64,000 bases of DNA from Acidisoma sp965199065 (GTDB lineage: Bacteria; Pseudomonadota; Alphaproteobacteria; Acetobacterales; Acetobacteraceae), in the NCBI RefSeq assembly GCF_965199065.1, contig NZ_CBDAQN010000001.1:496001-560000 (forward strand), given 5' to 3'. A program made the position numbers and the translations under genes. Shown here piece by piece: positions 54,910 to 63,346 of this stretch. How positions within the stretch are numbered: the first letter of the stretch is position 1; each line of letters begins with the position of its first letter. Under the pieces are notes generated by a model. The model did not search any database, was not told where the DNA came from, and was given only the letters and a program-made list of their open reading frames with translations.

Positions 54910-54960
54910 GCTCTCATCCTTGGCCTAGGCCGGAATGGGGTCGGGCGCCTTCCGAATAAG

Positions 54961-55140
54961 CTAATCCATGACCTGGAGCTTATGTGCGCGTTCCGTTAAA
55001 TCCACAAGATGGCGCAGATTTGCCATCGTGGGGAGATCAAGGCGGTTGACGGGGTCAAGCTTCTCCCAGCGCTGCAGCCGACAGCAGCACTCGGCGGGTG
55101 AATTGTTCAGAAAGAGGCGATTGCAGAGTTCGTCGCTTTC
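54961..55140 (-). pseudogene. 3' remnant of an unidentified gene
   Basis: A frame that reads naturally from about SDELCNRLFLNNSPAECC to the stop after LTERAHKLQVMD looks like the C-terminal 55-60 residues of a real protein (good codon use, helical pattern). Upstream of it the same frame runs into what on the other strand resembles transposase sequence. I read it as the 3' end of a gene cut by an insertion. The family is not recognised, and an intact 82-codon gene from ATG 55209 cannot be ruled out. Confidence 0.4.
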
Positions 55141-55141
55141 G

Positions 55142-55355
55142 ATGACAGAGCTTCTTATAGAAGCGATCAAGAATTGCTTTCGCCCTTGCTTTACCCGGCC
55201 GCAACGCAATCGGGCGCATGTTCTGTCGGTTAAGAAACCTAAGATGGACCATTGTCCGGGATGATGAACTCGTCGCTCACGCTGCCCGCCTCGCTGCCGC
55301 CGTTCGCCACTGTGTGCTGGTCCGACAAAATGGCGGGCTCATGAATGGACTTTGA
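55142..55355 (+). pseudogene. Relic of an IS5-type transposase C-terminus
   Basis: In the frame through 55200-55355 the string RNAIGRMFCRLRNLR is almost the RNAIERMFCRLKxxRR segment near the end of IS5-family DDE transposases; the following DELVAHAARLAAAV recalls the tail helix of that family. The expected catalytic Glu of the E in IERMF is Gly here. The preceding frame (from 55142, MTELLIEAIKNCFRPC) recalls the region just before it, so at least one frameshift separates the two. No inverted-repeat ends, target duplications or remaining transposase were found, and the end of the relic overlaps the start of the next gene. Confidence 0.5.
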
Positions 55356-56277
55356 ATGCCTGGCAGCCGTAGAGCGGGAGCTAATCACGCGCAATGTTGG
55401 CCTGTGTCCGCAGCGCTACCAGCGCAGTCCGGAGACGCTCTCGCCGAGTGGGGTGGTCGTCGCCGGTTACGCCGGGCACCTGTTCATCGCAGACGGCGGC
55501 AACACGTGGGAACAGCAGATCCTAGGGCGGTTGCGCCTATCGCCCGAAGCCGCGCAACGCTGGTCTAGCCTGCTGACAAGCCGCGCTGAAAAAGCGCGTC
55601 AACTCAGGGTGAGGATGGTGCATCTGATCGTGCCCGAGAAGCAGATCGCGCTGCCGTCATTCCGCTGGAAGACTGACCTGGTTCCCGACATGTCCGGCCG
55701 GCCGCTGCTGCAGATCCTGGCGAGCGCGCCACAGGATATGGAGATCATCTACCCGCTCGCGCTGTTCGAGGCGCACCAGGCGTGGTGCGAGTTATACTGG
55801 CGCGGCAACTCGCATTGGTGTGCCTCCGGCTGCATCCTCACGGCCAAGGCGGTAATCCGTGCCCTGCTCGGCGATGGTCACACCGGCAAGGACCGATTTT
55901 TGCTGGAGCGCGCCGCCATTCCGCACGACTTGACCACGCATTTTACGGGCGACGTGGCCTTCGAGGAGGTGATCCGCATCCGCCCCGCTGGCCGCCGCGT
56001 GATGGACAGCCTGACGTTTCAGAAAACCGGCCACTACGGTGGCAGCCACTACATCGTCCGCAATCCGGATGCGCCAGTCGCGGAGACGCTGGTGATCTTT
56101 GGCGACAGCTATGCCTGCGACCTGGGCCTGACAGCGGCTCTCACCGCATACTTCGCCGAGGTTCATTTCGTCTGGTCCAAGCAGATCGATTGGGCCTACG
56201 TCGAGGAGACGCGGGCGCAACACGTGGTTTGGGAAAGTGCCGAGCGCTTTCTGATCGCGCCGCCCGCTGAGGATTGA
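55345..56277 (+). CDS. AlgJ/AlgX-like SGNH-hydrolase-fold protein (possible O-acetyltransferase)
   Basis: 310 residues. Signatures of the AlgJ/AlgX group are AGYAGHLFIADGGN near the N-terminus, LYWRGNSHWCASGCIL (the DxHW-type motif, here NSHW) and LVIFGDSYACDLGLTAAL with the GDS block, ending YVEETRAQHVVWESAERFLI. These proteins O-acetylate alginate and similar exopolysaccharides. The N-terminus here has no signal peptide or anchor, unusual for the periplasmic family, and an IS relic abuts and slightly overlaps the start, so truncation is possible; alternatively it is a cytoplasmic variant. Convergent with the methyltransferase gene. Confidence 0.7.
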   Translation: MDFECLAAVERELITRNVGLCPQRYQRSPETLSPSGVVVAGYAGHLFIADGGNTWEQQILGRLRLSPEAAQRWSSLLTSRAEKARQLRVRMVHLIVPEKQIALPSFRWKTDLVPDMSGRPLLQILASAPQDMEIIYPLALFEAHQAWCELYWRGNSHWCASGCILTAKAVIRALLGDGHTGKDRFLLERAAIPHDLTTHFTGDVAFEEVIRIRPAGRRVMDSLTFQKTGHYGGSHYIVRNPDAPVAETLVIFGDSYACDLGLTAALTAYFAEVHFVWSKQIDWAYVEETRAQHVVWESAERFLIAPPAED

Positions 56278-56283
56278 TAGCTG

Positions 56284-57282
56284 CTACCGCTTCAGCAATC
56301 CCCCCAGCGTCCGCATAGGGCCAGTGATCCGCCAGGAGGTGGAGCGATACACGTCGTCGAGTTGGCGCTGCAACCGAGCCACCGCCGCTTCGGCTTGCTC
56401 TCGGGCCGCTTCGGCCTTGGCTGCGATTTCACTGAGATTACCGGTTCCGGCCTCCAAGGCATCGAGGTAGCGACTGCCACTGGGGTGATTGTGCAACACA
56501 TAAAGATCGTGATGCCCGGCGCCCGCCTGCTTGAACTGCAGGAGCTTGAGCCCGCTGTCGCGGATTTGGGAGTAGACATACTCGAAGGTAGTGACGGTGT
56601 TTCCGTATTCGGAGGTGTCCAGGTCTTTCTGTTCGCTGACAGAATGAAAGAAAAAACCATCCGGCTCCAGATCCTGGACCCCCATCAGTATCTGACTGAC
56701 CTCTCCGTGCGCGGTGAAAATCAGCAGTCCATTGGGGTTCAACTGACGGGCTAGTGCATCCAGCCAAGGCTTCCATGTGCGCCGGGGCATGTGGGTGAAA
56801 AAAGACAAAACAAAGACGACATCGAACTTTCGCCCGAGATCGAGTTTCTCTGGCAGGTGAGCAGACTGGAATGCCTGGAAGCCCATGGACTGAATGAACG
56901 CCACCGCCTCTGCGTGAATGTCGCAGGCGAAAACCTCTGTGTTAGGCACCTCTTTCGGTATGTGCCGCGTCACTCGGCCGTAACCGGATGCGAAATCAAG
57001 GAGAGAGACGGGGCTCGCGGGGTTGGCGCGTTGCGCAAGCACCTCCACGAGCCGGGGCTCGGCCAGCAAAGCTCCGAGGAAGTATGCCGTGCCCTTGCCC
57101 GATTGAAGGTATTCGGTGGCAGCGCCAAGTTGCTGGCCAGCGGCCATGTTGTCGTGAATGTACCAGAATATGTAGTCGTCGGCGCTGAGAGCACCGGAAA
57201 TTCCACTCTCAGCGCCAAAGGCGCGGGCGGCCTCGACCATCTCAGGGGACAATGCTCGACGGGTGGCCGCAACCGTGCTCAT
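56284..57282 (-). CDS. SAM-dependent methyltransferase with coiled-coil tail
   Basis: 332 residues. Motif I is VSLLDFASGYGRVTRHI (about residue 92), followed by EVFACDIHAEAVAF and FDVVFVLSFFTHMPRRTWKPWLDALARQL, i.e. a class I Rossmann methyltransferase. After the catalytic domain a helical tail (about residues 285-310, with EIAAKAEAAREQAEAAVARLQRQ) and the terminal VYRSTSWRITGPMRTLGGLLKR resemble ends seen in glycosyltransferases and methyltransferases of polysaccharide clusters. It probably methylates a sugar or glycan end. Convergent with the AlgJ-like gene (6 bp gap) and divergent from the APH-type kinase gene. Confidence 0.82.
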   Translation of the reverse strand: MSTVAATRRALSPEMVEAARAFGAESGISGALSADDYIFWYIHDNMAAGQQLGAATEYLQSGKGTAYFLGALLAEPRLVEVLAQRANPASPVSLLDFASGYGRVTRHIPKEVPNTEVFACDIHAEAVAFIQSMGFQAFQSAHLPEKLDLGRKFDVVFVLSFFTHMPRRTWKPWLDALARQLNPNGLLIFTAHGEVSQILMGVQDLEPDGFFFHSVSEQKDLDTSEYGNTVTTFEYVYSQIRDSGLKLLQFKQAGAGHHDLYVLHNHPSGSRYLDALEAGTGNLSEIAAKAEAAREQAEAAVARLQRQLDDVYRSTSWRITGPMRTLGGLLKR

Positions 57283-57351
57283 TTGGACTGAGTTACCTTC
57301 GATATCGCATCTATTCAGTTTGTTGCTCGCAGCTGTTGGCAGTCAAGGCGC

Positions 57352-58365
57352 ATGAGGCAGTTGCCGGATAGATTAGTTGGCCTTGAAGTCCTCCAGGCAG
57401 CGTTGCGTGAGAGCCTCGGCCGAACGCTTGGCCATCGCGGCTTCTCGTCCGCGGCGCGGCTCACCCTGCTCAGCGTGTCCGAGAACACCGTCTTCCTCGC
57501 CGAGGAGGCTGGCCGTCGCCTCGTTCTGCGCGTTCATCGACCGGGCTATCACCTCCCGAATGAGATCGCGTCCGAACTCGCCTGGATCGGGGAACTGCGC
57601 GACGCCCACGTGCTCGATACGCCCGCACCGGTACCGGACATCGACGGACGCCTGCTCCGGACGTTCCGCGTCGGCCCCACGGATCGCTGCGTCGTCGCCT
57701 TCGAATATGTACCCGGACGCTCACCCGAACCTCAAGACGACCTCATCGGCTGGTTCATGAGCCTCGGGACCATCACCGCGCGGCTGCACACTCACGCGCG
57801 TCAGTGGATCGGCCCCGTCAACTTCACGCGCAAAAGCTGGACTGTGGAAACCATGCTTGGGCCGCCGAGCCGGGCGGGCGGGCATTGGGGCGACTGGCGA
57901 CTGGCTCGCGGCCTCTCCCCCACCGGCGAGGCGCTGCTCGCCCGCGCGGGCGAGGCCATCCGGTCGGCGCTTGCCCGCCACGGCACCGCGCCCGACCGTT
58001 TCGGGCTCATCCATGGCGATCTGCGCCTCGACAATCTTTTGGTGGACGAAGGCCGCCTGCACGTGATCGACTTCGACGACTGCGGCTTCGGCTGGTTCCT
58101 CTACGACTTCGCGGCAGCCGTGAGTTTCTTCGAGGATGCACCGACGGTCCCGGCGCTGATGGCGGCATGGGTCGAGGGCTACCGCCAGGTCAGGCCGCTT
58201 TCGGCGGAGGATCTCAGTGTGCTGCCCGCCCTCATCCTGCTGCGTCGGATGCTGCTGCTGGCCTGGGTTGCAAGCCATCCGGAGGCGTCCACCGCCGAAG
58301 CCATGGGCGGGGACTACACCGAGGGCGCACTGACGCTCGCGGATCGTTTTCTGACGCGACCTTAA
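57352..58365 (+). CDS. APH/SrkA-type phosphotransferase
   Basis: 337 residues of the aminoglycoside phosphotransferase/choline kinase fold. VFLAEEAGRRLVLRVHRPGYH holds the nucleotide-binding lysine equivalent, the Brenner-type loop is RFGLIHGDLRLDNLLV with catalytic Asp, and HVIDFDDCGFGWFLYDFAAAV carries the metal Asp. Such kinases phosphorylate alcohols, amino alcohols or serine residues. The gene is 15 bp ahead of an SDR gene, which is 10 bp ahead of hutC, so the three look like one operon. Substrate unknown; a role in a catabolic pathway is possible. Confidence 0.85.
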   Translation: MRQLPDRLVGLEVLQAALRESLGRTLGHRGFSSAARLTLLSVSENTVFLAEEAGRRLVLRVHRPGYHLPNEIASELAWIGELRDAHVLDTPAPVPDIDGRLLRTFRVGPTDRCVVAFEYVPGRSPEPQDDLIGWFMSLGTITARLHTHARQWIGPVNFTRKSWTVETMLGPPSRAGGHWGDWRLARGLSPTGEALLARAGEAIRSALARHGTAPDRFGLIHGDLRLDNLLVDEGRLHVIDFDDCGFGWFLYDFAAAVSFFEDAPTVPALMAAWVEGYRQVRPLSAEDLSVLPALILLRRMLLLAWVASHPEASTAEAMGGDYTEGALTLADRFLTRP

Positions 58366-58380
58366 CATCAAGGAGACCGC

Positions 58381-59154
58381 ATGTTCGCATCATTGGCCGG
58401 CCGCAGCGTCATCGTCACCGGCGCCAGCAAGGGCATCGGGCGGGGCATGGCCAAGCGCTTCGCCGAAGCCGGCTGCCGCGTCATCGTGGTGGCTCGATCG
58501 GGTGAGGGGGCGAAGCTCGTCGCCGAGGATATCGCCGTCGCCGGGGGCAGGGCGATCCCTGTCGCTGCCGATGTCAGCACGGAGGAGGGCGTCGCCGCCA
58601 TGGCCGCGGCGGCAACCGAGCATTTCGGCGGCATCGACATCCTCTGCGCCAACGCCGGCGTCTTCACCGCTGCCAGGATCGCCGAAATGTCGGTCGGCGA
58701 GTTCGATGACCTCATGGGCATCAATCTGCGCGGCACGTTCCTCTCCGTGCGGGCTTGCCTGCCCGAATTGACCAGGACGGGACGGGGGCGGGTGATCGTG
58801 ACCTCCTCGATCACCGGGCCGGTCACCGGAATGGCCGGCTGGAGCCATTACGGCGCGAGCAAGGCAGGACAACTCGGCTTCGTGCGCTCGGCCGCGCTCG
58901 AACTCGCCGCCGCCGGAACCACCATCAATGCCATCCTGCCGGGCAACATCGTGACCGAGGGGCTGGTCGCGCTCGGGTCCGACTATCTTGCCTCGATGGC
59001 CGCCTCGGTCCCGCTCAAGCGCCTTGGCAGCGTCGAGGATATCGCCAACGCGGCCCTCTTCTTCGCGAGCGACGAGGCGGCCTTCATCACCGGCCAGACC
59101 CTGATCGTCGATGGCGGGCAGGTCTTGCCGGAAAGCCTGGCGGGCATGGAGTGA
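58381..59154 (+). CDS. Short-chain dehydrogenase/reductase (FabG-like)
   Basis: 257 residues. SDR landmarks: TGASKGIGRGMA cofactor loop, NAGVFTAARIAEM, the Ser-Tyr-Lys triad (VTSSITGPVTG, HYGASKAGQ) and the C-terminal ITGQTLIVDGGQ. It is a cytoplasmic NAD(P)-dependent oxidoreductase of the FabG branch; specific alcohol or keto substrates cannot be named. AAGGAGA precedes the ATG by a few bases. The gene stands between the APH-type kinase and hutC with short gaps, and may be under the same control. Confidence 0.9.
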   Translation: MFASLAGRSVIVTGASKGIGRGMAKRFAEAGCRVIVVARSGEGAKLVAEDIAVAGGRAIPVAADVSTEEGVAAMAAAATEHFGGIDILCANAGVFTAARIAEMSVGEFDDLMGINLRGTFLSVRACLPELTRTGRGRVIVTSSITGPVTGMAGWSHYGASKAGQLGFVRSAALELAAAGTTINAILPGNIVTEGLVALGSDYLASMAASVPLKRLGSVEDIANAALFFASDEAAFITGQTLIVDGGQVLPESLAGME

Positions 59155-59164
59155 AGCTCCGCCC

Positions 59165-59839
59165 GTGAACCTTAGCGAGCGCATCCGGTCGGATCTGGAG
59201 GCTCGCATCCTCTCCGGCGAGTGGAAGCCGGGCCATCCCATTCCCGCCGAGCACGCGCTGATGGCGACCTACGGTTGCGCGCGGATGACGGTGAACAAGG
59301 CGCTTGCCGGCATGGCCGCCGCCGGTCTCGTCACCCGCCGCAGGCGCGCCGGCACCGTCGTCGCGGCGCCCGTCGCGGAACGCGCAGTTCTCGAAATCGT
59401 TGATTTCGCTGCCGAATCCGAGAAGCTCGGACTGCCATACGCCCACACGATCCTGGCGCGCGGCGTCGTCGCAGGCGAGGCGGGCGCGATGCTGGCCGTC
59501 ACCACCCTGCATGAGCGCGCCCGCGAGCCCCTGGCGCTGGAGGAGCGGCGCATTTCGCTCGCCAGCGTTCCGCAGGCGGCGGAGGAGCGCTTTCTCGATG
59601 TGCCGCCAGGCACCTGGCTGCTGCGCCACGTCGCCTGGACAGAGGCCGAACACGTCATCGGCGCGCGCGTGGCCGATGCCGCACTTGCTCACCGGCTCGG
59701 CATCGCCCGCGGCGACGCCTGCCTCACGCTCGACCGCCGCACGTGGCAGGCTGGGGACCTCATCACCGCAGTCCGGTTGACCTACCCCGCCGACCGGCAC
59801 AGCTTTACCGGCCGCTTCGTGACCGGAGAGGGCCGATGA
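59165..59839 (+). CDS. hutC: Histidine-utilisation repressor HutC (GntR family)
   Basis: 224 residues from GTG 59165. N-terminal winged helix: IRSDLEARILSGEWKPGHPIPAEHALMATYGCARMTVNKALAGMAAAGLVTRR (quoted in parts), a GntR/HutC DNA-binding domain; the C-terminal UTRA domain binds urocanate. It represses hut genes until urocanate accumulates. A perfect palindromic operator lies between hutC and hutH. The gene is 10 bp after the SDR gene. Gene identity is supported by hutH and hutU downstream. Confidence 0.92.
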   Translation: MNLSERIRSDLEARILSGEWKPGHPIPAEHALMATYGCARMTVNKALAGMAAAGLVTRRRRAGTVVAAPVAERAVLEIVDFAAESEKLGLPYAHTILARGVVAGEAGAMLAVTTLHERAREPLALEERRISLASVPQAAEERFLDVPPGTWLLRHVAWTEAEHVIGARVADAALAHRLGIARGDACLTLDRRTWQAGDLITAVRLTYPADRHSFTGRFVTGEGR

Positions 59840-59871
59840 TGACGCCTCGACCAGCCGCATTCGACAGCGCT

Positions 59872-59887
59872 ATATGTCTAGACATAT
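59872..59887. promoter_or_regulatory. HutC operator, perfect 16-bp palindrome
   Basis: The sequence ATATGTCTAGACATAT is exactly self-complementary, and its core TGTCTAGACA has the TGT...ACA form of HutC sites. It lies 33 bp after the hutC stop and just upstream of the hutH ribosome site, so HutC bound there would block hutH-hutU. It also shows that the ATG at 59874, inside the palindrome, is not the hutH start. Confidence 0.75.
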
Positions 59888-59906
59888 CCACGTCGAGGAC
59901 ATGCCG

Positions 59907-61448
59907 ATGAGTTTGGTTCTGACGCCTGGGGCGGTGCCGCTGGCGGACTGGCGGCGCATCTACCGGGAGGGCACGGCGGCGGTGACGCTGGACCCTGTCT
60001 CGGCCGCGCCGATCGCGGCCAGCGCCGCGGCGGTGATGAAAATCCTCGCCCGGGGCGAGCCGATCTACGGGATCAATACCGGCTTCGGGCGGCTCGCCAG
60101 TATCCGCATCGACGACGCCGATCTCGCCCAGCTCCAGCGCAACATCGTGCTGTCCCATGCCGCGGGTGTCGGCGAGCCGATGCCGCCCGCCATCGCCCGG
60201 CTGATGATGGCGCTGAAGCTCGCGAGCCTCGCGCAGGGGGCCTCGGGCATCTCGCCTGCGACGGTGGCGCTGCTGCAGGCGATGCTCAACCGGGATTTGG
60301 TGCCGGTGGTGCCGGGGCAGGGGTCGGTCGGCGCATCGGGTGACCTGGCACCGCTCGCCCATATGACGGCGACGATGATCGGCGTCGGCGAAATCGTGTC
60401 GGCAGGCGAGCGGATGCCGGCGACGGTGGCGCTGGCGCGCGCGGGTCTGGCACCTCTGACGCTGGGGCCGAAGGAGGGCCTCGCGCTCCTCAACGGCACC
60501 CAGTTTTCCACGGCCTTTGCGCTGGCTGCCGTGTTCGAGGCCGAGCGGCTGCTGCAGACCAGCCTGGTGACCGGTGCGCTCGCAACCGATGCGGCGCTGG
60601 GCTCGGACACGCCCTTCGATCCGCGCATCCATGCCTTGCGGCGTCATCGCGGGCAGATCGATGTCGCCGCCGCCCTGCGCGGGCTGATGGCGGGTAGCGC
60701 CATCCGTGCCTCGCACGTCCTCGGCGATGAGCGGGTCCAGGACCCGTACTGCCTGCGCTGCCAGCCGCAGGTGATGGGCGCGGCGCTCGATGTGCTGCGG
60801 CAGGCGGCCACGACCCTCGGCACCGAGGCGAATGGCGTCTCCGACAATCCGCTGGTCTTCGCGGAACAGGGCGAGGTGTTGTCCGGCGGCAACTTCCACG
60901 CGGAGCCGGTAGCCTTCGCCGCCGACATGATCGCGCTCGCGGTGTGTGAGATCGGCTCGATTTCGGAGCGTCGGGTGGCGATGCTGATCGACCCGTCCTT
61001 GTCACGTCTCCCGGCTTTCCTGACGCCGCGGCCGGGGCTCAACTCCGGCTTCATGCTGCCGCAGGTGACGGCGGCGGCGCTCGTTTCCGAGAACAAGCAG
61101 ATGGCCCATCCGGCGAGCGTCGATTCCATTCCGACCTCCGCCAATCAGGAGGATCACGTTTCGATGGCGGCGCATGGCAGCCGGCGGCTGATGCCGATGG
61201 TGGCCAATCTCGGCCATATCCTCGGCATCGAATTGCTGGCGGCGGCGCAGGGCTGTGATTTCCATCAGCCGCTCGCTTCGAGCCCGGGTCTGGAAGCGGT
61301 GCGCGCCTGTCTGCGCGCCGAGGTGCCGACGCTCGACGAAGATCGCTATTTCGCGCCCGACATGGAGCGCGCAACGGCGCTGGTCCGCGCGGGCGCCATC
61401 GTGGACGCCGCAGGCCAACCGTTTCCCTCGCTGGAGATCGCCGCATGA
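59907..61448 (+). CDS. hutH: Histidine ammonia-lyase
   Basis: 513 residues; deaminates histidine to urocanate, the first step of histidine degradation. The self-formed MIO cofactor comes from Ala-Ser-Gly at 143-145 in GSVGASGDLAPLAH. Other lyase landmarks are EPIYGINTGFGRLA, the active-site Asn in NGTQ, SDNPLVF and the C-terminal FHQPLASSP region. Start choice: GAGG at 59895-59898 is 8 nt before ATG 59907 but only 2 nt before ATG 59901, and the listed ATG 59874 is within the operator. It overlaps hutU by 4 bp. Confidence 0.97.
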   Translation: MSLVLTPGAVPLADWRRIYREGTAAVTLDPVSAAPIAASAAAVMKILARGEPIYGINTGFGRLASIRIDDADLAQLQRNIVLSHAAGVGEPMPPAIARLMMALKLASLAQGASGISPATVALLQAMLNRDLVPVVPGQGSVGASGDLAPLAHMTATMIGVGEIVSAGERMPATVALARAGLAPLTLGPKEGLALLNGTQFSTAFALAAVFEAERLLQTSLVTGALATDAALGSDTPFDPRIHALRRHRGQIDVAAALRGLMAGSAIRASHVLGDERVQDPYCLRCQPQVMGAALDVLRQAATTLGTEANGVSDNPLVFAEQGEVLSGGNFHAEPVAFAADMIALAVCEIGSISERRVAMLIDPSLSRLPAFLTPRPGLNSGFMLPQVTAAALVSENKQMAHPASVDSIPTSANQEDHVSMAAHGSRRLMPMVANLGHILGIELLAAAQGCDFHQPLASSPGLEAVRACLRAEVPTLDEDRYFAPDMERATALVRAGAIVDAAGQPFPSLEIAA

Positions 61449-63112
61449 GCCGCCTCGACAACAGCCGCCACATCCGGGCCCCGCACGGCACGGAGCTTTC
61501 CGCCAAGTCCTGGCTGACGGAAGCGCCGCTGCGCATGCTGATGAACAACCTCGATGCCGCTGTCGCCGAGAAGCCCGACGAGCTGGTGGTCTATGGCGGC
61601 ATCGGCCGTGCGGCGCGGGATTGGGAGAGCTTCGACCGCATCGTGGCAAGCCTGCGGAAGCTGGAGGCCGACCAGACCTTGCTCGTGCAATCGGGCAAGC
61701 CGGTCGGTGTGTTCACGACGCATGCCGATGCGCCGCGGGTGCTCATTGCCAATTCAAATCTGGTGCCGGCCTGGGCGAACTGGGCGCATTTCCATGAGCT
61801 CGATCGGAAAGGCCTCATGATGTATGGCCAGATGACGGCGGGCTCGTGGATCTACATCGGCACGCAGGGCATCGTGCAGGGCACCTACGAAACCTTCGTC
61901 GAGGTCGCGCGCCAGCATTATGCGGGCGATCCCGCGGGCCGCTGGATACTGACCGGCGGTTTGGGCGGCATGGGTGGCGCGCAGCCACTGGCGGCGACGA
62001 TGGCCGGCTTCTCCTGCCTCGCGGTGGAGTGCCAGCCAAGCCGCATCGAGATGAGGCTGCGCACGCGCTATCTCGATGTGCAAGCCAAGGACCTCGACGA
62101 TGCGCTCGCCATCATCGCTCGCGCCACAGCCGAGAAGAAGCCGGTGTCGGTCGGCTTGCTCGGCAATGCGGCGGAGCTATTTCCCGAGCTGGTGCGGCGC
62201 GGCGTGAAGCCCGACGTGGTGACGGATCAGACGTCGGCGCACGATCCCCTCAACGGTTATCTGCCGGCGGGCTGGTCGGTCGCGCAATGGGAGGAAAAGC
62301 GCGAGCGCGACCCGGCGGCGGTGACGGCGGCGGCGCGCGCCAGCATGGCGGTGCAGGTGCGCGCGATGCTCGACTTCTGGCGGATGGGCGTGCCCGTGCT
62401 CGACTACGGCAACAACATCCGTCAGGTGGCGAAGGATGAAGGCGTGGCCGACGCTTTCGATTTCCCCGGTTTTGTGCCGGCGTATATCCGGCCATTATTC
62501 TGCCGGGGCGTCGGACCGTTCCGCTGGGCGGCGCTGTCAGGCGACCCCGAGGACATCTACAAGACCGACGCGAAGGTGCGGGAGATTCTCCCTGACAACG
62601 CGCACCTCCATCACTGGCTGGACATGGCCCGCGAGCGCATATCGTTTCAGGGGCTGCCGGCGCGGATTTGCTGGGTTGGCCTCGGCGACCGGCACCGTCT
62701 CGGGCTCGCCTTCAACGAGATGGTGGCGAGTGGTGAGTTGAAGGCACCGATCGTGATCGGGCGCGATCATCTGGATTCGGGATCGGTCGCAAGCCCCAAC
62801 CGCGAAACGGAGGCGATGCGCGACGGGTCGGACGCTGTTTCGGACTGGCCTTTACTCAACGCGCTGCTCAACACGGCATCCGGCGCGACCTGGGTGTCTC
62901 TGCATCATGGCGGCGGTGTAGGGATGGGCTACTCTCAGCACGCGGGGATGGTCATCGTGGCGGACGGCACGCCCGATGCGGCGCGAAGGTTGGCGCGCGT
63001 GCTGTGGAACGACCCGGCGACGGGCGTGATGCGGCATGCCGACGCTGGCTACGAGACGGCGGTTGCGTGCGCGCGCGAGAAGGGTTTGGACCTGCCGGGC
63101 ATCTTGGGGTGA
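61445..63112 (+). CDS. hutU: Urocanate hydratase
   Basis: 555 residues; converts urocanate to 4-imidazolone-5-propionate, using NAD as electrophile. The family opening (LSAKSWLTEAPLRMLMNNLDA), the NAD-binding GGLGGMGGAQPLAATMAG, GYLPAGWSV, DYGNNIRQVAKDEG and FSQHAGMVIVADG-like segment YSQHAGMVIVADGT are present. ATGA overlap with hutH shows co-translation. hutI and hutG/hutF, needed to go further, are not in the window. A short hairpin with seven T residues closes the operon. Full length and intact. Confidence 0.97.
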   Translation: MSRLDNSRHIRAPHGTELSAKSWLTEAPLRMLMNNLDAAVAEKPDELVVYGGIGRAARDWESFDRIVASLRKLEADQTLLVQSGKPVGVFTTHADAPRVLIANSNLVPAWANWAHFHELDRKGLMMYGQMTAGSWIYIGTQGIVQGTYETFVEVARQHYAGDPAGRWILTGGLGGMGGAQPLAATMAGFSCLAVECQPSRIEMRLRTRYLDVQAKDLDDALAIIARATAEKKPVSVGLLGNAAELFPELVRRGVKPDVVTDQTSAHDPLNGYLPAGWSVAQWEEKRERDPAAVTAAARASMAVQVRAMLDFWRMGVPVLDYGNNIRQVAKDEGVADAFDFPGFVPAYIRPLFCRGVGPFRWAALSGDPEDIYKTDAKVREILPDNAHLHHWLDMARERISFQGLPARICWVGLGDRHRLGLAFNEMVASGELKAPIVIGRDHLDSGSVASPNRETEAMRDGSDAVSDWPLLNALLNTASGATWVSLHHGGGVGMGYSQHAGMVIVADGTPDAARRLARVLWNDPATGVMRHADAGYETAVACAREKGLDLPGILG

Positions 63113-63123
63113 AGTCGGGGTGG

Positions 63124-63142
63124 GAGCGACAGCTCTTTTTTT
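63124..63142 (+). terminator. Terminator after hutU
   Basis: GAGC-GACA-GCTC hairpin followed by seven T residues, 12 bp after the hutU stop. The stem is only four to five pairs, but the T run is good. Confidence 0.6.
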
Positions 63143-63346
63143 CAAATTGAAACGATACGCCTCTTTTGGAACTGGTCTTCCTAGGTTCCGTCGCGAGCGG
63201 TAGCGTAGCGGCTGATCCGAATGTGACTGTAGCCCCGGTCACGTTCTCGGTGCGCCCGCCGAACCGGTCCTTAACCCATTGACAGGCGAGCGCCTGCGAT
63301 GAATAGCCTTTGTTAGGTTCAGACGGACTGGCATGATAGTAATCTG

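Noticed and set aside
59805..60899. Minus-strand 364-codon frame antisense to hutH
   Set aside because: Shadow frame; hutH motifs on the plus strand are complete.
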